Assembly (NCBI GenBank): GCA_002840685.1
Contig: PHBU01000002.1
Span: 1 to 64,000, forward strand
Direction of reading: 5' to 3'
Origin: Chloroflexi bacterium HGW-Chloroflexi-6
GTDB lineage: Bacteria; Chloroflexota; Anaerolineae; Anaerolineales; Villigracilaceae
DNA length: 64,000 bases
Part shown: in pieces, positions 38,701 through 47,584 of the stretch
Layout: every line of letters begins with the position of its first letter
Numbering within the stretch: position 1 is the first letter of the stretch
Made by a program: the position numbers and the translations under genes
The notes under the pieces: model-generated
The model's database searches: none
The model's input: the letters and a program-made list of their open reading frames with translations, nothing else
What the model was told of the DNA's origin: nothing

Positions 38701-39222
38701 GGCGCCATCTGGAATCGTGTACATCCCAATGATCCCATTGATTTGATCGAAGAACTTCTATTTCGCGCTACCAAGCAGAATGATAGAGCCTTGTTGCTTT
38801 ATGTAATTGCAAGTCTTGGGGAACGAGCAACAAATCCTTCTAACTATGGCAGTATTCTCACCAGCTTAAAACCTTATCTAGATACAGCCGATGTTGAACT
38901 GCGGGATATTATGATCATGTCACTCGCGACTATTCGAAATAAGAATGCGGAGCAAGTTGATAATTTCCTAGAAATCAATAAAATGCGTCATCTTGGCGAG
39001 GTAGTTAAGCAGCGAAGTTATGATGAAAATATCACCGAATTGGCTCGCCGGTTTCACGAGTTCATCGTTGATTTCATGGCAGACGCCGATGATGAGATGA
39101 TGGAACAGGTGGTCAGTGTAACTCAAAAGGCCTTAGATATGTCATCTGTTGATGATGCTCTTGAAATAGCGATCAAGGAAATTATTAATCGGATGATCGC
39201 ACAGAACGCATTTTACGATTGA
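35770..39222 (+). CDS. Trypsin-like serine protease - NB-ARC STAND (APAF1-like) - HEAT/helical-repeat fusion
   Basis: Triad GTGFVAGENLILTCAHVV / YEKDVALL / DHGMSGGPVLD; P-loop QGMGGTGKSVLA; Walker B CLVILDDAWD; RILITTRD; GYLPLAIKLAGA; NLSYHMLGAGREAQLFDVLLE (APAF1-helical-like). Confidence 0.85.
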   Translation: MDIKTSVVAILNDKNKIMGTGFVAGENLILTCAHVVEQATAGLNERVTIRFSDNSKTEATVEQSSFSPSYEKDVALLRVISLPQGIPFLPLGNAAGSAGHDFYAYGYAIVADVQGIGARGKIVDIVDNGRLVQLTSQEPDHGMSGGPVLDEQRQVVVGMISKGKGVIDSDQSVRNLQTTFAISMDSIANTCTVLKLLPSEGSTNTQLESNQVIAVPGYPPHYLLREAELQTLARMLVSLPGPNSINSKRKITVLQGMGGTGKSVLASALAQEPMVRQSFPDGVIWLTIGKSPVLAQLFEQTGVFLGNSSLQYSNMVLAKQNLGKLASSKACLVILDDAWDAYYGNLFSDIFVDPRARILITTRDSRIASLLDAQEYKLDMLTEQQCIDLLFNWTGKHDKGYATIAKNLGYLPLAIKLAGARLSFGLTVSEWLLKFQNISAIKTGRKAIDRDDSLETSIELSVDAIFGSGDDPGEKLLYYTFGIFKDDVRIPQCVVVQLWMQIKPGIDEFKCEEIINDLVSLALVERNSTDRTITLHDLLHGYNREKLGDRLKQTHQDLLQSYNPKDIAWHLIENDEYIYFNLSYHMLGAGREAQLFDVLLEAPIWLNRYPADKLRDVEVLLISIWDLYNAKYPVPAEKFLLRWLNQHPKRRKDALVNSKLVAVKCAYKSENIRILAHSLCHRDAIVQDESVRYLFYLSHVHPDYCWQIVDAASQSIVRFGLPNFHIVRVLFPVVMLLLIQQYRHSPSDLNTNLLERYKVLLSSMLKKVLFINTMSKFLFGGIAKFIRTMLVKALKQYVRRLLSHNLDAINVDPQKLRITTNSIEEFSRFFALPEGDKQLLRRFIPYLNRNYGSLLDLKNESIEIHCRGDILSIALVNFVGMGRAYANPDQIFEFYSSTFQGVLSSQANQYNRIARVAESISHAMYSVLDRQKHIKDEWLSFSKELIQQHIDNTAKAFQYGVTSTSIGKYIYYTPMYYGAIWNRVHPNDPIDLIEELLFRATKQNDRALLLYVIASLGERATNPSNYGSILTSLKPYLDTADVELRDIMIMSLATIRNKNAEQVDNFLEINKMRHLGEVVKQRSYDENITELARRFHEFIVDFMADADDEMMEQVVSVTQKALDMSSVDDALEIAIKEIINRMIAQNAFYD

Positions 39223-39229
39223 GGATTCC

Positions 39230-39934
39230 ATGACCGACACTTATCTAAAACCGTATGCTTTGATCGATGATTCGTTCATCGAATGGCAGAAAAACTTCAA
39301 ATTTTTTCGCTTTGTGGCACGGAACCATAATTCTGCTTGGGGCGAGGGCTTTTTCAGCCGGATACTTTACAACCCTGAACTGGAAGAATATTGTGTGCAG
39401 GTGGTCAGCTATTATCGTTATCAGTTGATCCCTTTTCACATCAACGATTATCACCCGTTTTTTATCTACTATGATAAAAAAATTCAACCACTGCGTTTAA
39501 TTTATGATCCCGGACACCATAATTCGAACGTGGCAAAGATTGAAGCACAAACCCAAAATTTGACGATTATTTATCCTTGGCATCCTTTTGAATTAGGCAA
39601 AAAAAAGTTTTCGTTACCTCTTGTGCCAGTGTATCGATCATTGCACAATGATGTGCTTCTGCGTTGGTGGTTACAGCCTGGAATGCCTCAGTTCAAATTG
39701 CGTTCAAAACTTGTGGATCCCTGGCATCTAGGCCTGTTATCAAACTCTAAAATGGAGGCAGGCTCGTTTCGCGATGAAATTACTTGCCCTGTCTGTGGAA
39801 AAATCCATTTGTTCGATCGAATGGATTTTGATGGAAAAAGATTTTCGTCAACTTTTCCCTGCTGCAAAAACACAATCATTACCGCAATCTATGATCCAGA
39901 AAACATGCGCATGAGCATGGAAATTAATTCGTGA
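39230..39934 (+). CDS. Hypothetical protein with C-terminal zinc-ribbon-like motif, STAND-linked
   Basis: ITCPVCGKIHLFDRMDFDGKRFSSTFPCCKN; 8 nt after the STAND gene on the same strand. Confidence 0.6.
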   Translation: MTDTYLKPYALIDDSFIEWQKNFKFFRFVARNHNSAWGEGFFSRILYNPELEEYCVQVVSYYRYQLIPFHINDYHPFFIYYDKKIQPLRLIYDPGHHNSNVAKIEAQTQNLTIIYPWHPFELGKKKFSLPLVPVYRSLHNDVLLRWWLQPGMPQFKLRSKLVDPWHLGLLSNSKMEAGSFRDEITCPVCGKIHLFDRMDFDGKRFSSTFPCCKNTIITAIYDPENMRMSMEINS

Positions 39935-40671
39935 AAACAAAGCTATCGTTATTGCCGATATTGTTTTTGGTCTTGATAATTCCAACAGCCATTGCAGCTA
40001 TAACGGAAATCTTTAAGTCAGTGTTGATTTGGCATTTCCGGATTGTAGATTTTTTTGATCTGGTTGTTACAGCTCCCCTTTATTTTGTGTGTTTTGTGAC
40101 GATTTACTTTTTATGGGTGCAAAACACGATATCATCACCGATCAAATGGTTGTACATATTTTGTGTTGCGCTGTTTTTATATGGTCATTCCATGCACGTG
40201 ACGGCTAATGCAATTGATACATACAGTATGGAAATTCAGGGTTATCAAGATCGAATCCCACAAGATGTTTATGAATTGGTGTATTTCCTTGATGAAACCC
40301 TGTCTCATATCCTCACATTTTTTGGCCTTTATGGCTTCTTGTTATGTTTTCTATGGATTGATGGGACAACTCCAGATAATGGGGACACAAGCAACTTTGG
40401 CGCATTGCCGTTGGGAATAATTTACGGTATTGGGCAAGGTATTGCTTTAGTAGAAGCAGGGAAAGTCTGGGTTGCTGGCTTGTTCTTTATTAGTTCCGTA
40501 ATTGTTTTTTTGTTGGTAAGTATTCGTACCCATTTGGGGTTTGGCCAGCTTTTACGGAAATCGGTGGTTGTCGTACTTTTTTCTGGGATTGTGCCAGGCC
40601 AATTGTTAAGCTTGCTTGTGTATTGGTTAATATTTGGAGATTTCATCCAGCCTTCTAAACTGGGTCTTTAG
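39931..40671 (+). CDS. Multi-TM membrane protein, STAND-linked
   Basis: About 6-7 hydrophobic segments; GTG start overlaps the preceding stop codon. Confidence 0.6.
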   Translation: MKTKLSLLPILFLVLIIPTAIAAITEIFKSVLIWHFRIVDFFDLVVTAPLYFVCFVTIYFLWVQNTISSPIKWLYIFCVALFLYGHSMHVTANAIDTYSMEIQGYQDRIPQDVYELVYFLDETLSHILTFFGLYGFLLCFLWIDGTTPDNGDTSNFGALPLGIIYGIGQGIALVEAGKVWVAGLFFISSVIVFLLVSIRTHLGFGQLLRKSVVVVLFSGIVPGQLLSLLVYWLIFGDFIQPSKLGL

Positions 40672-40720
40672 TGCGATCCATAAAAAGCGAAATTGCCAGG
40701 TTGATAAAATAATTACAGCT

Positions 40721-41245
40721 ATGCCCTCAACTCCCGAATCTCTAGCTCGTGAAAACATTGACGCCCAGTTGGCCGCATGCGGCTGGATTGTGCAGGACCG
40801 CGCCCGGATGAATATGTATGCGGGGCGGGGAATTGCTGTACGCGAGTTCCCGTTGCAAACGGGGTTTGCTGATTACCTGCTGTTCGTGGATAGGAAAGCC
40901 GTCGGCGTGATCGAGGCCAAGGCGGAAGGGGTCACGCTTTCGGGGGTGGCGGAGCAGGCGGGGCAGTATTCGATCGGGTTGCCTGCGAATATTCCGCATG
41001 TGACGCTGCCGCTGCCGTTTTTGTATGAATCCACCGGGGTGGAAACGTACTTTCGGGATGAGCGTGACCCGCAGCCGTGGTCACGGCGAGTATTTACGTT
41101 CCACAGGCCGGAGACGCTGGCCGACTGGCTCGAAACGGAATCTGGCGCGGGTACGGGGAGAACGTTCCGGGCGAGATTGCAGCAGTACCCCCTGTTGAAC
41201 ACAATTGGGTTGTGGGATGCGCAGATCGAAGCGATTAACCATCGC
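40721..41245 (+). pseudogene. hsdR: Type I restriction HsdR N-terminal fragment (truncated)
   Basis: STPESLARENIDAQLAACGWIVQDRARMNMYAGRGIAVREFPLQTGFADYLLFVDRKAVGVIEAKAEGVTLSGVAEQAGQY...LWDAQIEAIN, then sequence breaks; helicase domain absent. Confidence 0.75.
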
Positions 41246-42174
41246 GATTCAGCTCTTTGAAAAAAACGGGCATGAATTTTTTGACCGTATTCATGCTGAT
41301 CTTACCCTGCATGGCCAGCACCGCGGGAACGCCAATTTCTGCCAGGCGCGGGCCAAGCGCGGCCATTGAGCCTGCGTTTTCTTTCCCGGCGCTTTCACAG
41401 GAGGCCAGCACAATCAGGCGCGGAAGACGGCTGGCTTCCAGCTCGGCAAGCTGGCTGACGAAATCTTCGGCTTTGATGCGGGCCATTTTGCCGTTTTCAT
41501 CTTCGAGAAACAAGATCGGCCCACTCTCAGCCAGCACACCATGACAGGCCAAATACAGCACATCCGCGCCATCGCGCAGCACACTAAAAATATTTTCGAG
41601 CGTGGCGCGCCGGAATTCCCCAAGGTTAGCACGGGGATTTCACCCAACGCTTCCCTGGCCCGTGTAATTTCAGCTTCCACATCCACCGGAGGCAAGCTTT
41701 TTAATAAATCCGATGGGTTTGCCGCCACGGCCAACGCTTTCAACCCACCCCTGGGCCGCAGTACCACCGGGCGGCGATCCTGGCTGGCTGGGTAGCGTGA
41801 GAGCCAGGTATTTTCGGATAGGGTCAGGGGGGTATCGTTCTGCGGGTCGCGTAATTTTTCCCAGGAAATGGCGTGCAAATCGGCCACATCGGGAGAAGTC
41901 TTCACCTGGATGCGCAACGGCGTCCCGGCTGCGACCGCCATCCATTCCCCCAGGGTGGCGCGCAGTTTCTCCGGGCCAAAACCTGGCCGGTGAGAGTCTT
42001 CCCGTAGGCTTCGGGGTCAAATTCGTCCAGCGCACCGGGGTCAATCCGCACTTCCTGTGCATCAATTTCGCGCGGGGCATCCTCTCCGGCTTTGAGAAAT
42101 CTCATCCCCAGGGTGTATTGATTGCCCGACCGGGAAAAACTCAGCACAAGTTCTGAAAATTTTTCTTCTTCCAT
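41235..42174 (-). pseudogene. CHAT-domain (caspase-like) protease, broken into three frames
   Basis: Fragments 41902-42174, 41414-41941 and 41235-41582 join into one protein with ADVLYLACHGVLAESGPILFLEDENG (His) and LPRLIVLASCESAGKENAGSMAALGPRLAEIGVPAVLAMQGKIS (Cys). Confidence 0.75.
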
Positions 42175-42396
42175 ACGGCCTCACTGGATAACAATAAATT
42201 CTTTCCCGTTCACCACAAACCGGATTGGATATCCATCCGTAGGCATCGAGGGAAGAAGCGATATTACAAATATACCCCGCACGAGTAAGAATTATAGTAT
42301 GGCAGAAAAATGAACCACCCACGAGCCAGTGATTTCTTTTATTGCAGAATTCTCCGCGCGATGTTTTTAGCCTTTATTTTTTAAAGTGAGGATAAA

Positions 42397-43440
42397 CTAT
42401 TCCCATCCTGTAACTGCAAATACATCGACTGCCTGGTTTTTGCCCTTGAAGATGACTGGCCCAAGCGCCTCGACCGGGATATCTGGCGGAAGACCATCGC
42501 GTGTGTTTTTGTCAATCAACAGCGAGCGGTAAGTAACCTTGGTGTGGGTTTCGATGCGTGACGCCAGATTGACGGTGTCTCCGATGCAAGTGTATGCCGC
42601 CCGCGTTTGGGTGCCGACATACCCGGCAATCATTTCTCCGGATGCGATTCCTATGCCAATCTGGACTCTGGTTTTATTTTGAGCAAGTTGTTGCTGATTA
42701 AAAACTTGAAGTTGATTGAGCATTTCAATGGCAGCGCGAACAGCGTGCTCACGATGCGATTCAGAGAATATTGGCGCACCGAAAACAGCCATCAGTCCAT
42801 CCCCAATCATCTGGTTTACTGCCCCGTGATTTGCACTGATGGCATCAAATACCAGGCCAAAGTAGCGGTTGAGCAGGTCGATTGTTTCTGAAGGGGTCTG
42901 GCTCTCGGCAATTGTTGTAAAGGAGCGGATGTCCGCGAACAGGACAGAGGCAACTACATTTTTGCCGCCGAGCGAAAAGCCGGTTCGCAGCAGTTCTTCA
43001 GCAACTTCTTTGGGCGCAAAAGTTCGGAAAAGTTTGCGCTGTTCATCGCGCAGGCGTTTCTTTTCCAAGCTGGCATTGACCCGCGCTTTCAGCAGAATGG
43101 GGTTGACGGGCTTGGTCAGGTAGTCTTCTGCGCCTAGTTCGACACATTTTACGACAGCGTCCAACTCTTCCATGGCCGATGTCATAATAATTGGAATTTG
43201 ACGCAAATCTACATCGTTCAGGCAGGCCTCCAAAACTTGAAAGCCATCCATGACAGGCATTTCAATATCCAGCAAGACCAGGTCGAAGGACTGGCTGCGG
43301 ATTTTGTTGAGGCCTTCGGCTCCATTTTCAGCGGTTTCAACAATGTGACCCTGGTTCTCGAGACTGCGCGAGAGAACCAGGCGGTTGACTTTGTTGTCAT
43401 CCACCACCAGCAGGCGGGCGGGTTCTGGGACAGGTTTCAT
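42397..43440 (-). CDS. Response regulator with class III adenylate/guanylate cyclase domain
   Basis: REC: LLVVDDNKVNRLVLSRSLENQGH...DLVLLDIEMPVMDGF..YLTKPVNP; cyclase: ASVLFADIRSFTTIAE...QMIGDGLMAVFGAP...GIGIASGEMIAGYVGTQTRAAYTCIGDTVNLASRIE. Confidence 0.9.
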   Translation of the reverse strand: MKPVPEPARLLVVDDNKVNRLVLSRSLENQGHIVETAENGAEGLNKIRSQSFDLVLLDIEMPVMDGFQVLEACLNDVDLRQIPIIMTSAMEELDAVVKCVELGAEDYLTKPVNPILLKARVNASLEKKRLRDEQRKLFRTFAPKEVAEELLRTGFSLGGKNVVASVLFADIRSFTTIAESQTPSETIDLLNRYFGLVFDAISANHGAVNQMIGDGLMAVFGAPIFSESHREHAVRAAIEMLNQLQVFNQQQLAQNKTRVQIGIGIASGEMIAGYVGTQTRAAYTCIGDTVNLASRIETHTKVTYRSLLIDKNTRDGLPPDIPVEALGPVIFKGKNQAVDVFAVTGWE

Positions 43441-43462
43441 TATGGATTCTTTTCTCGCCTGA

Positions 43463-43798
43463 TTATTGCTTTAAGGTATTCAACTCTTTGGCCACCAGGC
43501 GAAATTCGGCTTCAAGACGCTCCAGCCGGTCGCCAATAGACAGGTTGTTTTCGCGGCCTAAAGTTTCCAATTCTTTGGCGAGCGCTGACAGTTCCATTGC
43601 GCCAAAGGTTGCCGCATTGGATTTCATGGAATGGGCAGCCCTGCGGAAAGAATCAGCATTGCCGCTGACCAGCCCCGTGCGCATTTCATTCATCAGGGTG
43701 GGGCCATCATCCAGGAAGGCATCAATCAATTCACCGATAAAGTCACCACCGGTTGATTCTTTGAGCGAGTGAAAGGTATTCAAATCTATTTTTGGCAT
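43463..43798 (-). CDS. Hpt-domain phosphotransfer protein
   Basis: DFIGELIDAFLDDGPTLMNEMRTGLVSGNADSFRRAAHSMKSNAATFGAMELSALAKELE. Confidence 0.88.
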   Translation of the reverse strand: MPKIDLNTFHSLKESTGGDFIGELIDAFLDDGPTLMNEMRTGLVSGNADSFRRAAHSMKSNAATFGAMELSALAKELETLGRENNLSIGDRLERLEAEFRLVAKELNTLKQ

Positions 43799-46700
43799 TT
43801 AATTCTCCTGGTCCGGCTGGAAAATGGTTTTTGCCCGGGATAGCGCAGCGACCAGCTCTTCAATGCGGATTGGTTTGGCAATGTAATCGTCCATGCCTGC
43901 GGCCAGGCACATTTCCCGGTCGCCTTGCATGGCATTGGCGGTCAGACCGATGATGCGGGGTCGATGTCTGGATGTTGAAGAAATAATCTGGCGGGTGGCT
44001 TCCAGCCCATCCATCTCGGGCATCTGAACATCCATCAAGATTACATCGTATTGCTGCTGCCCGGTCATGTGCACAGCTTCGTAGCCGTTTACTGCGACAT
44101 CGGCAGCGTAGCCCATTTGCTCGAGCAAGCGTAAGGCCAGTTTCTGGTTAACCTGGTTGTCTTCTGCCAGCAAAATGTGCAGGGGATTGCGGTTCCCTAA
44201 TTCTGGGTCAAGGCGCGGACGCTGGGGTGGATTGCTTTTGGCGGTGTAAAGTTCCGGGCTGGAAAAGAGCATCACCAATGTATCAAATAACTGCGACTGT
44301 TTGAGCGGCTTGGCAAGATAGGCTGAGAACAGGTCTGCTGTGGAGCCTGAATCGGGCCGCCCAATGGAGCTAAAAAGCACGAGAGGCAATTTGGCAGTCG
44401 TTTGGCGAATGCGCGAGGCAAGCTCGACGCCGTCCATATCTGGCATGTGCATATCCAGAATGGCAAGATCGAAGGTTTCGCCGTTTTTGAGCCACTCGAG
44501 CGCCTGTTGGGGTTGGGCGGTTTCGCGCACGCGCATTCCCCACTGAGAAGCCTGCAGGTGAAGTATCTGCCTGTTGGTGGCGTTGTCATCTACAACCAGC
44601 AGGCGCTTGTTTTTTAATTCGGGTTGTACTTTGTGTATTTGATGGCGGACAAGTGACGGGTCGTTGGAGATCGCTGCCCGGATGCTGAACATGAAGGTGG
44701 AACCTGTTCCCGGTCCCTCGCTGTTGGCGGTCATTGTCCCGCCCATCAGTTCGCTCAGGCGTTTGCTGATGGCTAGCCCCAGCCCGGTGCCGCCATATTT
44801 GCGGGTGGTGGATGAATCGGCCTGGGTGAAGGCCTGGAAGAGCTGCTCCAGGTTTTTCGGCGACAGTCCGATGCCGGTATCGCGGACGCTGAAACGCAGA
44901 ACGGGAAACCGGTCTGCCTGCTTGGCGCTTCCACTTCGGCCTTTTGTTCGTTTTGGCTTTTCGACGACGCTGACTGTCAGCACAACTTCGCCCTGTTCGG
45001 TGAATTTGATGGCATTGCTGAGCAGGTTGACCAGAATTTGACGCAGGCGGGTTTCATCGCTTTCGATGACCAGCGGAACATCGCTCTCACAGTGGTAAGC
45101 CAGTTCGAGATGCTTTTTCGCGGCAGGCGCGGCAACCAGGTCGAGGGCCGATTCGATGCAATCACGCAGGTTGAAGGGCCGTGTCTCGATGTCCATACGG
45201 TTGGCTTCAATTTTTGAGAAGTCGAGGATATCGTTGATGATGGTCAGCAGGTTTTCAGCCGAGTTACGGATGGTTTCGGCGTAGTCGCGTTGTTCGGGGT
45301 CAAGTTCAGTGTCGAGCAGCAGGCCGCTCATCCCAATCACGGCGTTCATTGGCGTGCGGATTTCATGGCTCATGGTGGCCAGGAAGGCGCTTTTGGCCTG
45401 GTTGGCCGCTTCGGCGGCTTCGCGGGCGGCCCGGGCTTCACGATAGAGCCGGGCATTTTGCAGAGCCACGCTGACATTCGATGCAATGGTGCTGAGCAGG
45501 CGCTGGTCTTCTTCTCGAAAGACACCTTCTTTGGTGGTGCTTTGCACACTGACAACGCCGATGGATTTGTTGCCTATGAAAATGGGAACACCGAGATAAG
45601 AAAGCGCCTGCCTGCCGATACGTTCGATGCCAAGTTCATTTTGCAGGTTGGCTACATCTTGATTAATCAGCAGTGGTTGGCCGGCCTGAATGATTTTGCT
45701 GGTCAGGCCTTCTCCGTATGTGATTGAGTCGATGGTCTCGCCATAACAGTAGGGAAAGTTGACTCTGTTATTTTCTTCATCTAGCAGCGCTACATAAACC
45801 AGATCGGCGTGGAAAGCCACCCGGAGTTGTTCACCAATCAGGTTGATCAGGGTTTGCAGTTCCAATTCGCCAGCCAGGGCAGTGCTGATCGCATTGATGG
45901 TTGCCAATTCGTTGGCGCGCTGGTTGGTTTCATTGAAAAGGCGGGAGTTTTCGATGGCAACCGCGGCCTGGTCTGCCAGCAGATGCAAGATGCGTAATTC
46001 TTCTTTACGAAACCTGCGGCTTTTCTTAAATGAAAGATTCATGGCACCGACAACACGATGTCCGATTTTCAGGGGCATGCCAATAATTGCGCCATTGATG
46101 AGTTTTTGGTTGGTGTAGAGGGGGTGGGTGCTCATATCTTCAACGATGATGGGCTCTCTTCCCTGAACAACAGAGTAGGTTAAACCACCGCGGCGTGGCT
46201 TGCTGTACGGCTGGTTCTGTTGGCCATCTTTGTAGTAAGCAGCGCCAAACTCCAGCAGGTCTTCTTCGCTTTTATAAAGAAAAACGTGCAAGGTATTGGC
46301 ATCCTGAAAGAGGTCGAACGTATCACTCAGGATGGCATTCAGTAATTCTTGAAAATTCAAGTTGGATGTCAGGCTCAGACTGACTTTACGGACGGTCTCC
46401 AACTCAGCGGCGCGTTGCTCGGTTTCGCGTAGTAGTCGTTGGGTTTCATCGAACAAGTGTGCATTTTCAATCGCCCCGCTCATCGAATGTGCCAGAGTAG
46501 CCAGCAAGTGAACATCCCGTTCGGTAAAGGCATTTTGCTGGTAAGCCTGTACGCTCAAGATGCCCAAAACTGAATCGCCGCTAATCAGCGGCACACCCAG
46601 ATAAGATTCGTTATATTCCCGTTTTTCACCCGGAATGATGACCGGTAAAACACCCAGGGTTTCCTGTTCATGCATCGAGTTGAGCCGCAAAGGCTGGCGG

Positions 46701-47584
46701 TTGCGAATCACATGCGAGGTCAGCCCGGCTCCGTATGGGTCGGGGGGCTCATTGTGCCGGAACCCTTTTTCAACATAATAGGGGAAATGAATCAGCCCGG
46801 CCGGTTGATCGTAAAGGGCCACATAAGCAGTATCGGCCTGGAATACCTCGCGGATTTTTTCGCCAACCAGATCGCAGACTGCCTGCAGATCCAGTTTGGA
46901 TGCCAGGCTTTCCTGAATGCTATTGATGATGGACAGTTCTTTGGCGCGCTGCTGTTCGGCTTTGAGCAGGCGTTGGGTTTCATCAAACAGGCGCGAATTT
47001 TCGAGGGCTACGCCCATACTGGTGACCAGGGTTTGGAGCAGGCGCTGGTCAGATTCTGTAAAGGCATATTCCCGGTCAAGGTTTTGGAGCGAAATGATTC
47101 CCTTGACCTCCCTGGCGACCAACATGGGGACAAAAAGCACAGATTTCGGCGCCTCGCCCGAAATTGAGACCGGGTTTCCGTACTTTTTTGCGGCGACCAG
47201 GTGGTCATGATTTATCATCAGCGGCTGGCGGGATTCAAAAACATGCTTGCGAAATCCAAAAACCTGAATGGGGTCTATCTGATAGCGCACCCGGCGTTCG
47301 ATGACATAGGGATGGTATAAGAGTTGGGTCTGTGGGTCATAGACTCCAATCATGACCACCTGCGCATCGAAAATGTCGCGCAATTTATCGCCCACCAGAT
47401 CATAGATGGCTTGTAAATCCAGTTTCAGGGCAAGCCCGGCCTGAACGGAGTTAATGATATCCAACTGGTATTCACTTTGCGCCAACCTTTGTTCCAATGT
47501 TTGGACGGATAAAGTTTCCCTGGTAAGTTTGGGCGGCCCGGGTTTACGGCTCGATGGTTTTTCAAGGCTCAATTTTTTTGCCAT
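43799..47584 (-). CDS. Multi-GAF hybrid histidine kinase (GAF repeats-HisKA-HATPase-REC-REC)
   Basis: Four GAF-like repeats, [26 protein letters not shown] (H-box), [19 protein letters not shown], two REC domains. Confidence 0.92.
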   Translation of the reverse strand: MAKKLSLEKPSSRKPGPPKLTRETLSVQTLEQRLAQSEYQLDIINSVQAGLALKLDLQAIYDLVGDKLRDIFDAQVVMIGVYDPQTQLLYHPYVIERRVRYQIDPIQVFGFRKHVFESRQPLMINHDHLVAAKKYGNPVSISGEAPKSVLFVPMLVAREVKGIISLQNLDREYAFTESDQRLLQTLVTSMGVALENSRLFDETQRLLKAEQQRAKELSIINSIQESLASKLDLQAVCDLVGEKIREVFQADTAYVALYDQPAGLIHFPYYVEKGFRHNEPPDPYGAGLTSHVIRNRQPLRLNSMHEQETLGVLPVIIPGEKREYNESYLGVPLISGDSVLGILSVQAYQQNAFTERDVHLLATLAHSMSGAIENAHLFDETQRLLRETEQRAAELETVRKVSLSLTSNLNFQELLNAILSDTFDLFQDANTLHVFLYKSEEDLLEFGAAYYKDGQQNQPYSKPRRGGLTYSVVQGREPIIVEDMSTHPLYTNQKLINGAIIGMPLKIGHRVVGAMNLSFKKSRRFRKEELRILHLLADQAAVAIENSRLFNETNQRANELATINAISTALAGELELQTLINLIGEQLRVAFHADLVYVALLDEENNRVNFPYCYGETIDSITYGEGLTSKIIQAGQPLLINQDVANLQNELGIERIGRQALSYLGVPIFIGNKSIGVVSVQSTTKEGVFREEDQRLLSTIASNVSVALQNARLYREARAAREAAEAANQAKSAFLATMSHEIRTPMNAVIGMSGLLLDTELDPEQRDYAETIRNSAENLLTIINDILDFSKIEANRMDIETRPFNLRDCIESALDLVAAPAAKKHLELAYHCESDVPLVIESDETRLRQILVNLLSNAIKFTEQGEVVLTVSVVEKPKRTKGRSGSAKQADRFPVLRFSVRDTGIGLSPKNLEQLFQAFTQADSSTTRKYGGTGLGLAISKRLSELMGGTMTANSEGPGTGSTFMFSIRAAISNDPSLVRHQIHKVQPELKNKRLLVVDDNATNRQILHLQASQWGMRVRETAQPQQALEWLKNGETFDLAILDMHMPDMDGVELASRIRQTTAKLPLVLFSSIGRPDSGSTADLFSAYLAKPLKQSQLFDTLVMLFSSPELYTAKSNPPQRPRLDPELGNRNPLHILLAEDNQVNQKLALRLLEQMGYAADVAVNGYEAVHMTGQQQYDVILMDVQMPEMDGLEATRQIISSTSRHRPRIIGLTANAMQGDREMCLAAGMDDYIAKPIRIEELVAALSRAKTIFQPDQEN

